A stretch of 64,000 bases of DNA from an uncultured Tenacibaculum sp. (GTDB taxonomy: Bacteria; Bacteroidota; Bacteroidia; Flavobacteriales; Flavobacteriaceae), in assembly GCA_947493285.1 (NCBI GenBank), contig CANLQH010000002.1, positions 576,062 through 640,061 of the forward strand, given 5' to 3'. The translations under genes were made by a program, and so were the position numbers. Positions 1-8,958 of the stretch are shown piece after piece (position 1 is the first letter of the stretch; every line of letters starts with the position of its first letter). The notes under the pieces are model-generated. The model was not told the DNA's origin. It ran no database searches and saw only the letters and a list, made by a program, of their open reading frames with translations.

Positions 1-175
1 CTGTTTTGGGTAATAACCCTAAAACAGCTAATGAGCTAATAGATTTTCCACTCCCACTCTCACCAACAATACCAAGAATTTCATTTTTATTTACTTTAAA
101 TGATATGTTTTGAACAATGTTATTTAAGATATCCTTTTTGAAAAAAGAAATACACAAATTTTTTACCTCAAGCAT
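1..175 (-). CDS. Peptide-type ABC transporter ATP-binding protein, N-terminal fragment
   Basis: This is the first 58 codons of an ABC ATPase that continues beyond the left edge of the window. The start is ATG read leftward from 175. The fragment opens MLEVKNLCISF and carries a complete Walker A motif, GESGSGKS, at about residues 42-49, followed by SLAVLGLLP. The GESGSGKS plus following leucine/proline pattern is typical of the OppD/DppD group of oligopeptide importers, where the ATPase powers import through an inner-membrane permease. The rest of the protein, including the Q loop, signature and any oligopeptide C-terminal domain, is outside the window, so the substrate is inferred from family resemblance only. 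Confidence 0.8.
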   Translation of the reverse strand, partial: MLEVKNLCISFFKKDILNNIVQNISFKVNKNEILGIVGESGSGKSISSLAVLGLLPKT

Positions 176-236
176 TCAGAAATTTTTATTAAAAGTACAA
201 TTATTCTTTTTTATGAAAGAATTTTAGATGGTTCAA

Positions 237-265
237 AGCGTGTTTAACTCTACTGAAAACACGCT
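237..265. other. Perfect 9-bp stem-loop in the gap before the M43 peptidase gene
   Basis: AGCGTGTTT at 237-245 pairs perfectly with AAACACGCT at 257-265 across an 11-nt loop. No T-run follows on either strand, so it is not a normal intrinsic terminator. It lies between the divergent ABC ATPase fragment and the peptidase promoter and could be a protein-binding site or a chance repeat. The rest of the gap 176-427 is AT-rich leader and promoter. Confidence 0.35.
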
Positions 266-324
266 ATGTGTTTGATTTAAAGTGATTTTTTAGCGTAAAA
301 ATTATCAATAATTATGTTTTTTTA

Positions 325-332
325 TATATTTG
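325..332 (+). promoter_or_regulatory. Candidate -7 element (TATATTTG) for the M43 peptidase gene
   Basis: TATATTTG matches the Bacteroidetes -7 consensus TAnnTTTG exactly. A transcript from here would have a leader of about 90 nt. I see no convincing TTG -33 element at the usual distance, so only the -7 is supported. Confidence 0.45.
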
Positions 333-427
333 CCACTTATTTATTGGAATAAGTAGAGTTTTTATTGAGAAATTATTAATTTGAAGTCTATTTATTAAAG
401 TTTTTTTAATCAATTAACCCTTCAGGA

Positions 428-3142
428 ATGAAAAACAAAATTACTTTAGCACTTGCGTGCTTATTTATGGGTACTGTTGCCTTTTCTCAGCAGAAATCAA
501 AACAAGTTAAACGTGATTGTAATGCAGCCGAGCTTATAGAGCAAAAAATGGCTAAGAATCCTAGTATTGCAAAACGTATGAACGACATGGAAGCATTTAC
601 TCAAAGAAAAGTTGAGGAAATGTCTAAGAACCATGCTAAAATTTCAGGAGACGTATATCAAATTCCAGTTGTTGTACACGTATTATATACAAATTCTTCG
701 AACAATATTAGTACTGCACAAATTCAATCTCAATTAGATGTTTTAAATGCAGATTTCCGTAGAACAAATGCAGATAGAACAAATAAGTGGTCTCAAGCTG
801 CTGATACAAAAATTGAATTTTATTTAGCGCAGGTTGATCCTAATGGAAATGCTACTACAGGAATTACTAGAAAGCAAGTAAGTAAGTCTACTTGGGCTAC
901 AGACGATTCTATGAAAAAATCTTCTCAAGGAGGTGTTAATCCATGGAATACATCTGAGTATTTAAATATGTGGATTGTTGATGCTTTAAGTAGTGGAGGA
1001 AGAACAATCTTAGGATACGCTCAATTCCCTTGGGATACAGATGCATCAACAGATGGTGTAGTAATGGCGGATCAATATTTTGGTACTAATGGTACGGCTG
1101 CAGCTCCTTTTGATGGAGGTAGAACAACTACTCACGAAGTAGGTCACTACTTAGGTTTACGTCATATTTGGGGAGATGGTGCTTGTGGAACAGATGATTT
1201 CGTATCTGATACTCCAGAATCTGATGCTGCTAACTATGGTTGTGCAACAGGACATGTTTCTTGTGGATCAGAAGATATGGTACAAAACTACATGGATTAC
1301 TCAGATGATTCTTGTATGAACTTATTTACTTTAGGACAAAAAAATAGAATGCATACTTATTTAGTAGCTGGTGGTGCGCGTCGTGCTTTAGCTTTATCTG
1401 ATAAAACTGGTACACCAGCAGTATGTAATGCAACGGTTCCAACAGGGGTTTCTGTTTCAGGAGTAACTTCTTCAGGAGCTTCGGTTTCTTGGACAGCAGT
1501 TGAAAACGCTACTTATGATGTAAGACACCGTCAAGTAGGTTCTTCATCTTGGACAACAAATGCAGTTTCTGGTACTTCTACTTCTTTAAGCGGATTATCA
1601 GCTTCAACACAATATGAAGTACAAGTACGTTCTAAGTGTTCTTCAGGGAACTCTAGTTATAGTGCTTCATCTAACTTTACAACACCAGAAGTAACAATTA
1701 CTTATTGTGCTTCTAGCGGTAATACATCTTATGCTACTGGAGTAACAAGAGTACGTTTTGGATCTATTGATAAAGCTGATGGTACAGCTAAAGATAAAGG
1801 TTACGAAGATTTCACAAACTTAAGTACTACAGTATCTCAGTCTTCATCTGTAAACCTTACAGTAAATGTTAATACTGATGGAAACTACAGAGTAGATGCA
1901 ATTGCATGGATTGACTGGAACCAGGATGGTGACTTTGCTGATAGTGGAGAAACTATTGATTTAGGAAACGTAAGTAACGTATCTAACGGAGCATTACCAA
2001 CAAAAGCGGTTGCTGTTCCTGCAAATGCTAAAGTAGGAGCAACTAGAATGAGAGTTGCTGCAAAATACAATGCAAACCCAACATCATGTGGAACTAACTT
2101 CGATGGAGAAGTTGAAGATTATACAGTAAATGTACAAGGAGCTGTTGCCGATACTCAAGCGCCAACTGCACCAACTAGTTTAGCTGTTTCTAGTGTAACT
2201 CAAACTACATTAACTTTAAACTGGTCAGCTTCTACAGATAATGTAGCAGTAACAGAATATGATGTTTATAGAGGGTCTACTAAATTAGGTTCAACAGCTA
2301 ATACGTCAACTAATATTACAGGATTAACAGCTGCTACAGCTTATACTTTCTCAGTAAGAGCAAAAGATGCTGCTGGTAATGTTTCTTCTGCAAGTAATAC
2401 TGTTAATGTAACTACATTAGCAAATCAAATTTCTTACTGTTCTTCTCAAGGAAATCGTTCTTCTTATGAGTGGATTGACAACGTTGAATTAGGAGGAATG
2501 AAAAATGCAACTGGAGATAATGGTGGTTATGAAGATTTTACTTCTAAAGTAGCTACAGTTGCTCAAGGAAGTTCAAACCAAATGATTGTAAGTGCAGGAT
2601 TTAAGAGCTCTGCATATACTGAGCACTGGGCTGTATGGATTGACTTTAACCAAAACGGAACTTTTGATAGTTCAGAAAAAGTGGTTTCTGGTTCTTCTTC
2701 TAGCGCAAATAACTTAACAGCTACTGTTGCGGTTCCTTCAGGAGCTACATTAGGGCAAACAAGAATGCGTGTATCTATGAAGTATAACTCAGCTCAAACT
2801 GCTTGTGAAACTTTTAATGATGGTGAAGTAGAAGATTATACTGTAAACATTGTAGCTAGTAGTTCTAGAGTAGATGGTCCAGTAAATGCTGAAAGATTAG
2901 GAAATGAGAAAAACTTAGACTTATTAGCATACCCTAACCCAGCAACAGATTTTGTGCAAATTAAGTTAGCTTCTAAAGCTGATAACATGACTTATAAAAT
3001 TGTGAATACAATTGGTAGAGTTGTACAAGCTGGTCGTTTAGAATCTTCTAATTTAGATGTAACAAACTTAAATACAGGAATGTATATTTTACAAGTAAAT
3101 GATGGTCAAAAATCATTAACAACTAAATTAATGAAGAAATAA
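428..3142 (+). CDS. Secreted M43 (pappalysin-type) zinc metalloprotease with T9SS sorting domain
   Basis: A 904-residue secreted zinc endopeptidase. A signal peptide (MKNKITLALACLFMG..AFSQ) is followed by a propeptide and an M43 catalytic domain. The zinc motif HEVGHYLGLRH is at residues 236-246 and the Met-turn NYMDY has M289, so all metzincin ligands are present. After the catalytic domain come a fibronectin III domain (about 336-420), a GEVED domain (about 426-569), a second Fn3 (578-660), a second GEVED domain (670-810) and a type A T9SS C-terminal sorting domain (about 830-904, YPNPATDFVQI..). The product should cross the outer membrane through the type IX system and be anchored or released, probably digesting external protein. 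Its Fn3/GEVED/sorting modules are nearly identical to those of the next gene. Confidence 0.93.
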   Translation: MKNKITLALACLFMGTVAFSQQKSKQVKRDCNAAELIEQKMAKNPSIAKRMNDMEAFTQRKVEEMSKNHAKISGDVYQIPVVVHVLYTNSSNNISTAQIQSQLDVLNADFRRTNADRTNKWSQAADTKIEFYLAQVDPNGNATTGITRKQVSKSTWATDDSMKKSSQGGVNPWNTSEYLNMWIVDALSSGGRTILGYAQFPWDTDASTDGVVMADQYFGTNGTAAAPFDGGRTTTHEVGHYLGLRHIWGDGACGTDDFVSDTPESDAANYGCATGHVSCGSEDMVQNYMDYSDDSCMNLFTLGQKNRMHTYLVAGGARRALALSDKTGTPAVCNATVPTGVSVSGVTSSGASVSWTAVENATYDVRHRQVGSSSWTTNAVSGTSTSLSGLSASTQYEVQVRSKCSSGNSSYSASSNFTTPEVTITYCASSGNTSYATGVTRVRFGSIDKADGTAKDKGYEDFTNLSTTVSQSSSVNLTVNVNTDGNYRVDAIAWIDWNQDGDFADSGETIDLGNVSNVSNGALPTKAVAVPANAKVGATRMRVAAKYNANPTSCGTNFDGEVEDYTVNVQGAVADTQAPTAPTSLAVSSVTQTTLTLNWSASTDNVAVTEYDVYRGSTKLGSTANTSTNITGLTAATAYTFSVRAKDAAGNVSSASNTVNVTTLANQISYCSSQGNRSSYEWIDNVELGGMKNATGDNGGYEDFTSKVATVAQGSSNQMIVSAGFKSSAYTEHWAVWIDFNQNGTFDSSEKVVSGSSSSANNLTATVAVPSGATLGQTRMRVSMKYNSAQTACETFNDGEVEDYTVNIVASSSRVDGPVNAERLGNEKNLDLLAYPNPATDFVQIKLASKADNMTYKIVNTIGRVVQAGRLESSNLDVTNLNTGMYILQVNDGQKSLTTKLMKK

Positions 3143-3166
3143 GAATTTAAAATAGATTAAATTTTT

Positions 3167-3212
3167 AAAACCCATTAATCCCAGTGACACACTGGGGTTA
3201 ATGGGTTTTTTT
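3167..3212 (+). terminator. Intrinsic terminator of the M43 peptidase gene
   Basis: A 19-bp stem (3167-3185 with 3191-3209, one T-G wobble) with a GACAC loop runs into a T tract, 25 nt after the stop codon. Confidence 0.9.
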
Positions 3213-3250
3213 CTTTTAGAAATTGACTTTTTGACTATGTTTTTTGTCTA

Positions 3251-3284
3251 TTGTTACGAATAATTCAATTTTTTATTATATTTG
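3251..3284 (+). promoter_or_regulatory. Candidate promoter of the subtilase gene (TTG-N23-TATATTTG)
   Basis: TTG at 3251-3253 and TATATTTG at 3277-3284 are separated by 23 nt, at the long end of the Bacteroidetes range. The leader is about 75 nt. Both this leader and that of the upstream M43 gene end in AACCCTTCA a few bases before ATGAAAAACAA, suggesting that the duplicated unit included the 5' leader. Confidence 0.6.
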
Positions 3285-3363
3285 CGTCGTTAATGATAAA
3301 ATATTAAGTTTTTTTTAATATAAATTTCATTTTCAATAACTAACTTTATAAACCCTTCAAAAA

Positions 3364-6300
3364 ATGAAAAACAAGTACTTTAAAAGTCTTGTTCTAGCTA
3401 GTGCAGTTCTTGGATTAAGTTTCCAAACACAAGCTCAAGACAAAAATGAAGTTGAAAAAATTCGTAGTAAATACAATTTGAGTAAGCTTCAACAAATGAA
3501 AGGAGACTTTCAGAAAAACTCTAACTCAGAGAAAAAACAAGCATTACAAATCGCAAAACAAAAAGGTTGGAAAACGAAGTTTACAACTAAAGATGGCCGT
3601 TTTGTTGAATTACAAAGAGTCGTAAATGGGAAACCTATTTATTATACTACATTTAACGTAGACGCGGCAAAATCAACAAGAACAGATCATTTAAATTCAG
3701 GAGGTTCATTAGGATTAAACTTAATGGGACAAGGAATGACTGCTTACGTATGGGATGGTGGTATTGCAAGAGCTTCTCACCAAGAGTATGATGGAGCAGG
3801 AGGAAACAACCGTTTCTCAGTATTTGATGGTAGTTCATCTTTAAACTTTCACGCTGCTCACGTAACAGGTACGATTATGGCATCTGGTGTTCAGGCGAAT
3901 GCAAAAGGTATGGCTCCACATTCTAAGGTAAAAGGTAGTGACTGGAATAGTGATACTTCTGAAGCTACAAACGCAGCTGCAAACGGAATGTTAGTTTCAA
4001 ACCATTCTTATGGTTTTGCAACGAGAAACCAATTAGGTCAAGTACAATTACCTCAACATTATTTTGGTGGTTATATTACTACTTCTCGTGATTGGGATCA
4101 AATAATGTTTAATGCACCAAACTATTTAATGGTAGTTGCTGCAGGTAACGATGGTAACGATAATTCAGCAAATAACAATCCAACTGGAGGATCTGGATTT
4201 GATAAATTAACAGGTCACTCAACATCTAAGAACAATTTAGTAGTTGCAAACGCACAAGATGCTAATATTGATGCAAACGGAAATTTAGTTTCTGTGTCTA
4301 TTAACAGTTCAAGTAGTGAAGGACCAACAGATGATTTTAGAATTAAACCTGATATTACAGGTAATGGTACCGGAGTTTATTCTACATATCAAAATAGTGA
4401 TACTGCTTATAATTCTATTTCAGGTACATCGATGGCATCGCCAAATGTTACAGGTTCTTTATTATTATTACAACAACATCACAAAAATTTAAACAGTGGT
4501 AATTTTATGAAAGCTGCGACCTTAAAAGGTTTAGCGTTACATACTGCTGATGATGCTGGTGCTTCTGGACCAGATGCTGTTTTTGGATGGGGATTATTGA
4601 ATACTAAAAGAGCGGCTGAAACAATTACTAAAAAAGGGAATCAAGCTAAAATAGAAGAGTTAACATTAAATTCTGGTCAAACATATACGATTACTGTTGA
4701 TTCTGATGGAACTAGCCCATTATTATCTTCTATTTCTTGGACAGACAGACCTGGTACGGCTAATACTACAGTAAATTCTACTACACCAGTATTAGTAAAT
4801 GATTTAGATATTAGAGTATCTAAGTCTGGTACTACTTATTTACCATATGAGTTAACAGGAGCTACTACTAGTGCAAAAAGAGATAACAATGTTGACCCTT
4901 ACGAAAGAGTAGATGTTGCTAACGCCTCAGGTACATATACTATTACTGTTTCACATAAAGGTTCTTTAACTGGAGGTAGTCAAAACTACTCTTTAATCGT
5001 TACAGGAATTACAGGTACACCAGTTGTATGTAATGCAACAGTACCAACAGGAGTTTCTACTTCTGGAGTAACTGCTACTGGTGCTTCAGTAAACTGGACA
5101 GCTGTTTCAGGAGCTACTTATGATGTTAGACACCGTGCAATAGGAACTTCTTCTTGGACTACAAGTGCAGTTTCTGGTACTTCTACTTCTTTAAGTGGTT
5201 TATCAGCTTCTACTCAATATGAAGTACAAGTTCGTTCTAAGTGTTCTTCAGGAAACTCTAATTATAGCGCTTCAGTAAACTTTACTACACCAGCAGTTAC
5301 AATTACTTATTGTACATCTAGTGGAAATACATCTTACGCAACAGGAGTTACAAGAGTACGTTTTGGATCTATTGATAAAGCTGATGGAACAGCAAAAGAT
5401 AAAGGTTACGAAGACTTTACAAATTTAAGTACTACGGTTACTCAATCTTCATCAGTTAATCTTACAGTAAATGTAAATACTGATGGTAATTATAGAGTAG
5501 ATGCTATTGCATGGATTGACTGGAATCAAGATGGTGATTTTGCTGATAGCGGAGAAACGATTGATTTAGGAAATGTAAGTAATGTATCTAACGGAGCATT
5601 ACCAACAAAAGCGGTTGCTGTTCCTGCAAATGCAAAAGTAGGTAGTACAAGAATGAGAGTTTCTGCAAAGTACAATGCAAACCCAACATCTTGTGAAACT
5701 AATTTTGATGGAGAAGTAGAAGACTATACAGTAAATGTATCAGCAGGAGTTGCAGATACTACGGCACCAGTAATAACACTTAGCGGTTCAGCTACAATGA
5801 ATATGACAGTTGGAGGTACTTTTACAGACCCAGGAGCAACTGCTACTGATAATGTAGATGGTAACTTAACATCTAGTATTGTAGTTACAGGAAGTGTAAA
5901 CACATCTACTGTAGGAACATATACTTTGAACTATAACGTAAGTGATGCAGCGGGTAATGCAGCAGCACAAGTTAGTAGAACTGTAAACGTAAATGCAGAT
6001 ACGCAAGCACCAAGTGTGCCAACTAACGTAACAGCATCTAATATCGCACAAACTACGGCTACTTTAAACTGGTCAGCTTCTACAGATAATGTAGCAGTAA
6101 CAGGATACGAAGTATTTAGTGGTTCAACAAGTGTAGGAACTGTTACAGGAACTTCTGCTAATATTACAGGGCTTACTGCTAACACATCATATACATATAC
6201 TGTAAAAGCTAAAGATGCAGCAGGTAATGCTTCAGCTTCTAGTAGTTCAGTAACATTTACGACATTATCTACTTCAGTTTCTTACTGTGCTTCTAAAGGA

Positions 6301-6999
6301 AACAGAGTGACTTACGAATGGATTGATAATGTTGAATTAGGAGGAATGACAAACGCAACTGGAGCAAATGGAGGATACGGAGACTTTACGTCTAAAGTAG
6401 CAACATTAGCTCAAGGTAGTGCAACAAATGCTATGATTGTAAGTGCAGGATTTAGAAGTACTGCATATACTGAACATTGGGCAGTTTGGATTGATTTTAA
6501 CCAAAATGGTACTTTTGAAACTTCTGAAAAAGTAGTTTCAGGTTCTTCATCAAGTGCTAATAACCTATCAGCAAACGTAGCAGTACCAGCTAATGCATTA
6601 TTAGGTCAAACTAGAATGCGTGTATCTATGAAGTATAATTCTGCTCAAACTGCTTGTGAAACTTTCGCTGATGGTGAGGTAGAAGATTATACAGTTAACA
6701 TTACAGCTTCTGCATCTAGTTTTGCGATATTCAGTGGTAATTCAGGTGACCCATTAGGAAACGAAAGATCTTTAGATTTAATGGCATATCCTAACCCAGC
6801 AACAAACTTTGTACAAGTTAAGTTAGCTTCTAAAGCAGATGCTATGACTTACAAGATTGTAAATACAATTGGTAGAGTTGTAAAAGCTGGCCGTTTAGAA
6901 TCATCTAACATAGATATTTCAAAATTAAATACAGGAATGTATATTTTAGAAGTAAATGATGGTCAAAAATCATTAACAGCTAAAATTATGAAGCAATAA
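3364..6999 (+). CDS. Secreted S8 subtilisin-like serine protease with T9SS sorting domain
   Basis: A 1211-residue secreted serine protease. The catalytic triad of family S8 is visible: D131 in YVWDGG, H163 in FHAAHVTGT, S356 in SGTSMASP, with oxyanion N262 in AAGNDG. The order after the catalytic domain is a jelly-roll-like region, Fn3 (559-645), GEVED (649-793), a DUF5011/Ig-like domain (798-876), a second Fn3 (879-970), a second GEVED (974-1115) and a T9SS type A sorting domain (1137-1211). It starts with a signal peptide ending FQTQAQ. It sits directly behind the M43 gene, but each has its own promoter and terminator. The two genes share long stretches of near-identical DNA in the accessory modules. 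Probable role: extracellular protein degradation. Confidence 0.93.
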   Translation: MKNKYFKSLVLASAVLGLSFQTQAQDKNEVEKIRSKYNLSKLQQMKGDFQKNSNSEKKQALQIAKQKGWKTKFTTKDGRFVELQRVVNGKPIYYTTFNVDAAKSTRTDHLNSGGSLGLNLMGQGMTAYVWDGGIARASHQEYDGAGGNNRFSVFDGSSSLNFHAAHVTGTIMASGVQANAKGMAPHSKVKGSDWNSDTSEATNAAANGMLVSNHSYGFATRNQLGQVQLPQHYFGGYITTSRDWDQIMFNAPNYLMVVAAGNDGNDNSANNNPTGGSGFDKLTGHSTSKNNLVVANAQDANIDANGNLVSVSINSSSSEGPTDDFRIKPDITGNGTGVYSTYQNSDTAYNSISGTSMASPNVTGSLLLLQQHHKNLNSGNFMKAATLKGLALHTADDAGASGPDAVFGWGLLNTKRAAETITKKGNQAKIEELTLNSGQTYTITVDSDGTSPLLSSISWTDRPGTANTTVNSTTPVLVNDLDIRVSKSGTTYLPYELTGATTSAKRDNNVDPYERVDVANASGTYTITVSHKGSLTGGSQNYSLIVTGITGTPVVCNATVPTGVSTSGVTATGASVNWTAVSGATYDVRHRAIGTSSWTTSAVSGTSTSLSGLSASTQYEVQVRSKCSSGNSNYSASVNFTTPAVTITYCTSSGNTSYATGVTRVRFGSIDKADGTAKDKGYEDFTNLSTTVTQSSSVNLTVNVNTDGNYRVDAIAWIDWNQDGDFADSGETIDLGNVSNVSNGALPTKAVAVPANAKVGSTRMRVSAKYNANPTSCETNFDGEVEDYTVNVSAGVADTTAPVITLSGSATMNMTVGGTFTDPGATATDNVDGNLTSSIVVTGSVNTSTVGTYTLNYNVSDAAGNAAAQVSRTVNVNADTQAPSVPTNVTASNIAQTTATLNWSASTDNVAVTGYEVFSGSTSVGTVTGTSANITGLTANTSYTYTVKAKDAAGNASASSSSVTFTTLSTSVSYCASKGNRVTYEWIDNVELGGMTNATGANGGYGDFTSKVATLAQGSATNAMIVSAGFRSTAYTEHWAVWIDFNQNGTFETSEKVVSGSSSSANNLSANVAVPANALLGQTRMRVSMKYNSAQTACETFADGEVEDYTVNITASASSFAIFSGNSGDPLGNERSLDLMAYPNPATNFVQVKLASKADAMTYKIVNTIGRVVKAGRLESSNIDISKLNTGMYILEVNDGQKSLTAKIMKQ

Positions 7000-7022
7000 T
7001 AAAACCCTTCATTAAATAAATT

Positions 7023-7049
7023 AAACCCGAGCAATTGCTCGGGTTTTTT
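7023..7049 (+). terminator. Intrinsic terminator of the subtilase gene
   Basis: AAACCCGAGC and GCTCGGGTTT flank an AATT loop and run into a six-T tract, 23 nt after the stop. Confidence 0.93.
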
Positions 7050-7074
7050 GTTTCTTTGCATAAAATTTTAGTAG

Positions 7075-8937
7075 ATGAATTACCTATCAGTAGAAAACAT
7101 ATCAAAAGCATACGGAGAAAAAGTATTATTCGACGACATATCTTTCGGAATTAATAAAGACCAAAAGATTGCTTTTGTTGCTAAAAATGGTAGCGGTAAA
7201 ACATCTATTTTGAATATTGTTGCTGGCGTTGATGAGTCAGATACTGGTCAGGTAGTGAGTAGAAAAGGAATTGATATTGCTTATTTATCTCAGGCAGATA
7301 ACTTAAACTCTAATTTAACGATTGAAGAAACTATTTTTTCTACCGATAACAAGGTTTTATCTGTTATACAACAATACGAAAAAGCACTACAAAACCCTGA
7401 TGATACAGAAGCTTATCAAGAAGCTTTTGAGTTGATGGAGCAACACAATGCTTGGGATTTTGAAACCCAATACAAACAAATATTATCTAAGCTTAAATTA
7501 GACAACTTACAGTTAAAAGTAGGGAAGCTTTCAGGTGGGCAAAAGAAGCGTTTAGCCTTAGCTATTGTATTGATTAAAAAACCTGATTTATTAATTTTAG
7601 ATGAGCCAACCAACCATTTAGATTTAGAAATGATTGAGTGGTTAGAAGCCTTTTTTGCTAAAGAAAAAATCACCTTATTTATGGTTACACACGACCGTTA
7701 TTTTTTAGAGCGTGTGTGTAATGAAATTATCGAGTTAGATAACGGTAAATTATATAAGTACAAAGGAAACTATTCGTATTATTTACAGAATAAAGAAGAG
7801 CGTTTAGCTTTAGAAGCAACCAATTTAGGAAAAGCAAAAAGTTTATTTAAAAAAGAATTGGATTGGATGCGTCGTCAACCAAAGGCACGTACTACTAAAT
7901 CGAAATCTCGTATCGATGATTTTTTTGAAATTAAAAAGAAAGCTAAACAACGTCGTAACGATCATGAGGTTCAGTTAGAAATTAATATGGAGCGTTTAGG
8001 AAGCAAGATTGTAGAGCTTCATAAAATGCGTAAATCATTCGACGATAAAGTAATTTTAGACGGTTTTGATTACGTTTTTAAACGTGGTGAGCGTATTGGT
8101 ATCATCGGTAAAAACGGAACTGGCAAATCGTCGTTTTTAAACATGGTTACTGGTTCTATTGAATTAGATGGTGGTAAAGTTATTATTGGTGAAACCGTAA
8201 AGTTTGGATACTACACTCAAAAAGGGATTCAAATAAAAGAAGGGCAGAAGGTAATTGAAGTTATTAAAGAGTTTGGTGAATATATACCCTTAACCAAAGG
8301 ACGAAAAATATCGGCAGGACAATTATTAGAACGTTTTTTGTTTGATAGGAAAAAGCAGCACGATTTTGTTGAGAAATTAAGTGGAGGAGAACAAAAGCGT
8401 TTGTATTTATGTGCGGTGTTAATACAAAACCCTAATTTTTTAATTTTAGATGAGCCTACCAACGATTTAGATGTCGTAACGCTAAATGTATTAGAAAACT
8501 TTTTATTGGATTATCCTGGTAATTTAATGGTGGTTTCGCACGACCGTTATTTTATGGATAAAATTGTAGATAATTTATTTGTGTTTAGAGGCGGAGGACA
8601 AATAGATAATTTCCCTGGTAATTATTCCGATTTTAGAGCTTATGAAGACTCTAGACCTAAAGAAGTAAAAGAACCAAAGAAAGAAGTTGAAGTAGTTGTT
8701 AAAACCACTAAAAAAGGTGTTTTAAGCTATAATGAGAAACGTGAGTGGGGTTTACTAGAAAAAGATATTGAAAGACTACAAAAAAAGAAAACTGATATCG
8801 AAACAAAGTTTATGAATACCGAGTTTTCTCCTGAAGAAATTAATGACAAATCGTTAGAGTTACAAGAAACTATAGACAGTTTAGAAGAAAAAGAAGAACG
8901 TTGGTTTGAACTATCTATGAAGTTAGAAGGAGAATAG
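7075..8937 (+). CDS. uup: ABC-F family ATPase, Uup-like
   Basis: A 620-residue soluble protein with two ABC nucleotide-binding domains and no membrane segments. The first domain has Walker A NGSGKT (K42) and signature LSGGQ (S153); the second has NGTGKS (K351) and LSGGE (S436). The linker between domains is rich in basic residues (about 235-300), as in ABC-F factors that act on the ribosome. The C-terminus from about residue 550 is a charged coiled coil, the feature that separates Uup from EttA. Uup-type proteins bind ribosomes and nucleic acid and affect translation and transposon precise excision. The gene starts shortly after the preceding terminator and converges with the AlbA_2-domain gene, 21 nt away. 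Confidence 0.9.
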   Translation: MNYLSVENISKAYGEKVLFDDISFGINKDQKIAFVAKNGSGKTSILNIVAGVDESDTGQVVSRKGIDIAYLSQADNLNSNLTIEETIFSTDNKVLSVIQQYEKALQNPDDTEAYQEAFELMEQHNAWDFETQYKQILSKLKLDNLQLKVGKLSGGQKKRLALAIVLIKKPDLLILDEPTNHLDLEMIEWLEAFFAKEKITLFMVTHDRYFLERVCNEIIELDNGKLYKYKGNYSYYLQNKEERLALEATNLGKAKSLFKKELDWMRRQPKARTTKSKSRIDDFFEIKKKAKQRRNDHEVQLEINMERLGSKIVELHKMRKSFDDKVILDGFDYVFKRGERIGIIGKNGTGKSSFLNMVTGSIELDGGKVIIGETVKFGYYTQKGIQIKEGQKVIEVIKEFGEYIPLTKGRKISAGQLLERFLFDRKKQHDFVEKLSGGEQKRLYLCAVLIQNPNFLILDEPTNDLDVVTLNVLENFLLDYPGNLMVVSHDRYFMDKIVDNLFVFRGGGQIDNFPGNYSDFRAYEDSRPKEVKEPKKEVEVVVKTTKKGVLSYNEKREWGLLEKDIERLQKKKTDIETKFMNTEFSPEEINDKSLELQETIDSLEEKEERWFELSMKLEGE

Positions 8938-8958
8938 TATATTCAAGTTTTAAAAGCT

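Noticed and set aside
5866..6185. Minus-strand open frames opposite the subtilase gene
   Set aside because: Shadows of the Ig-like and Fn3 coding region; they lack start context and resemble no protein.
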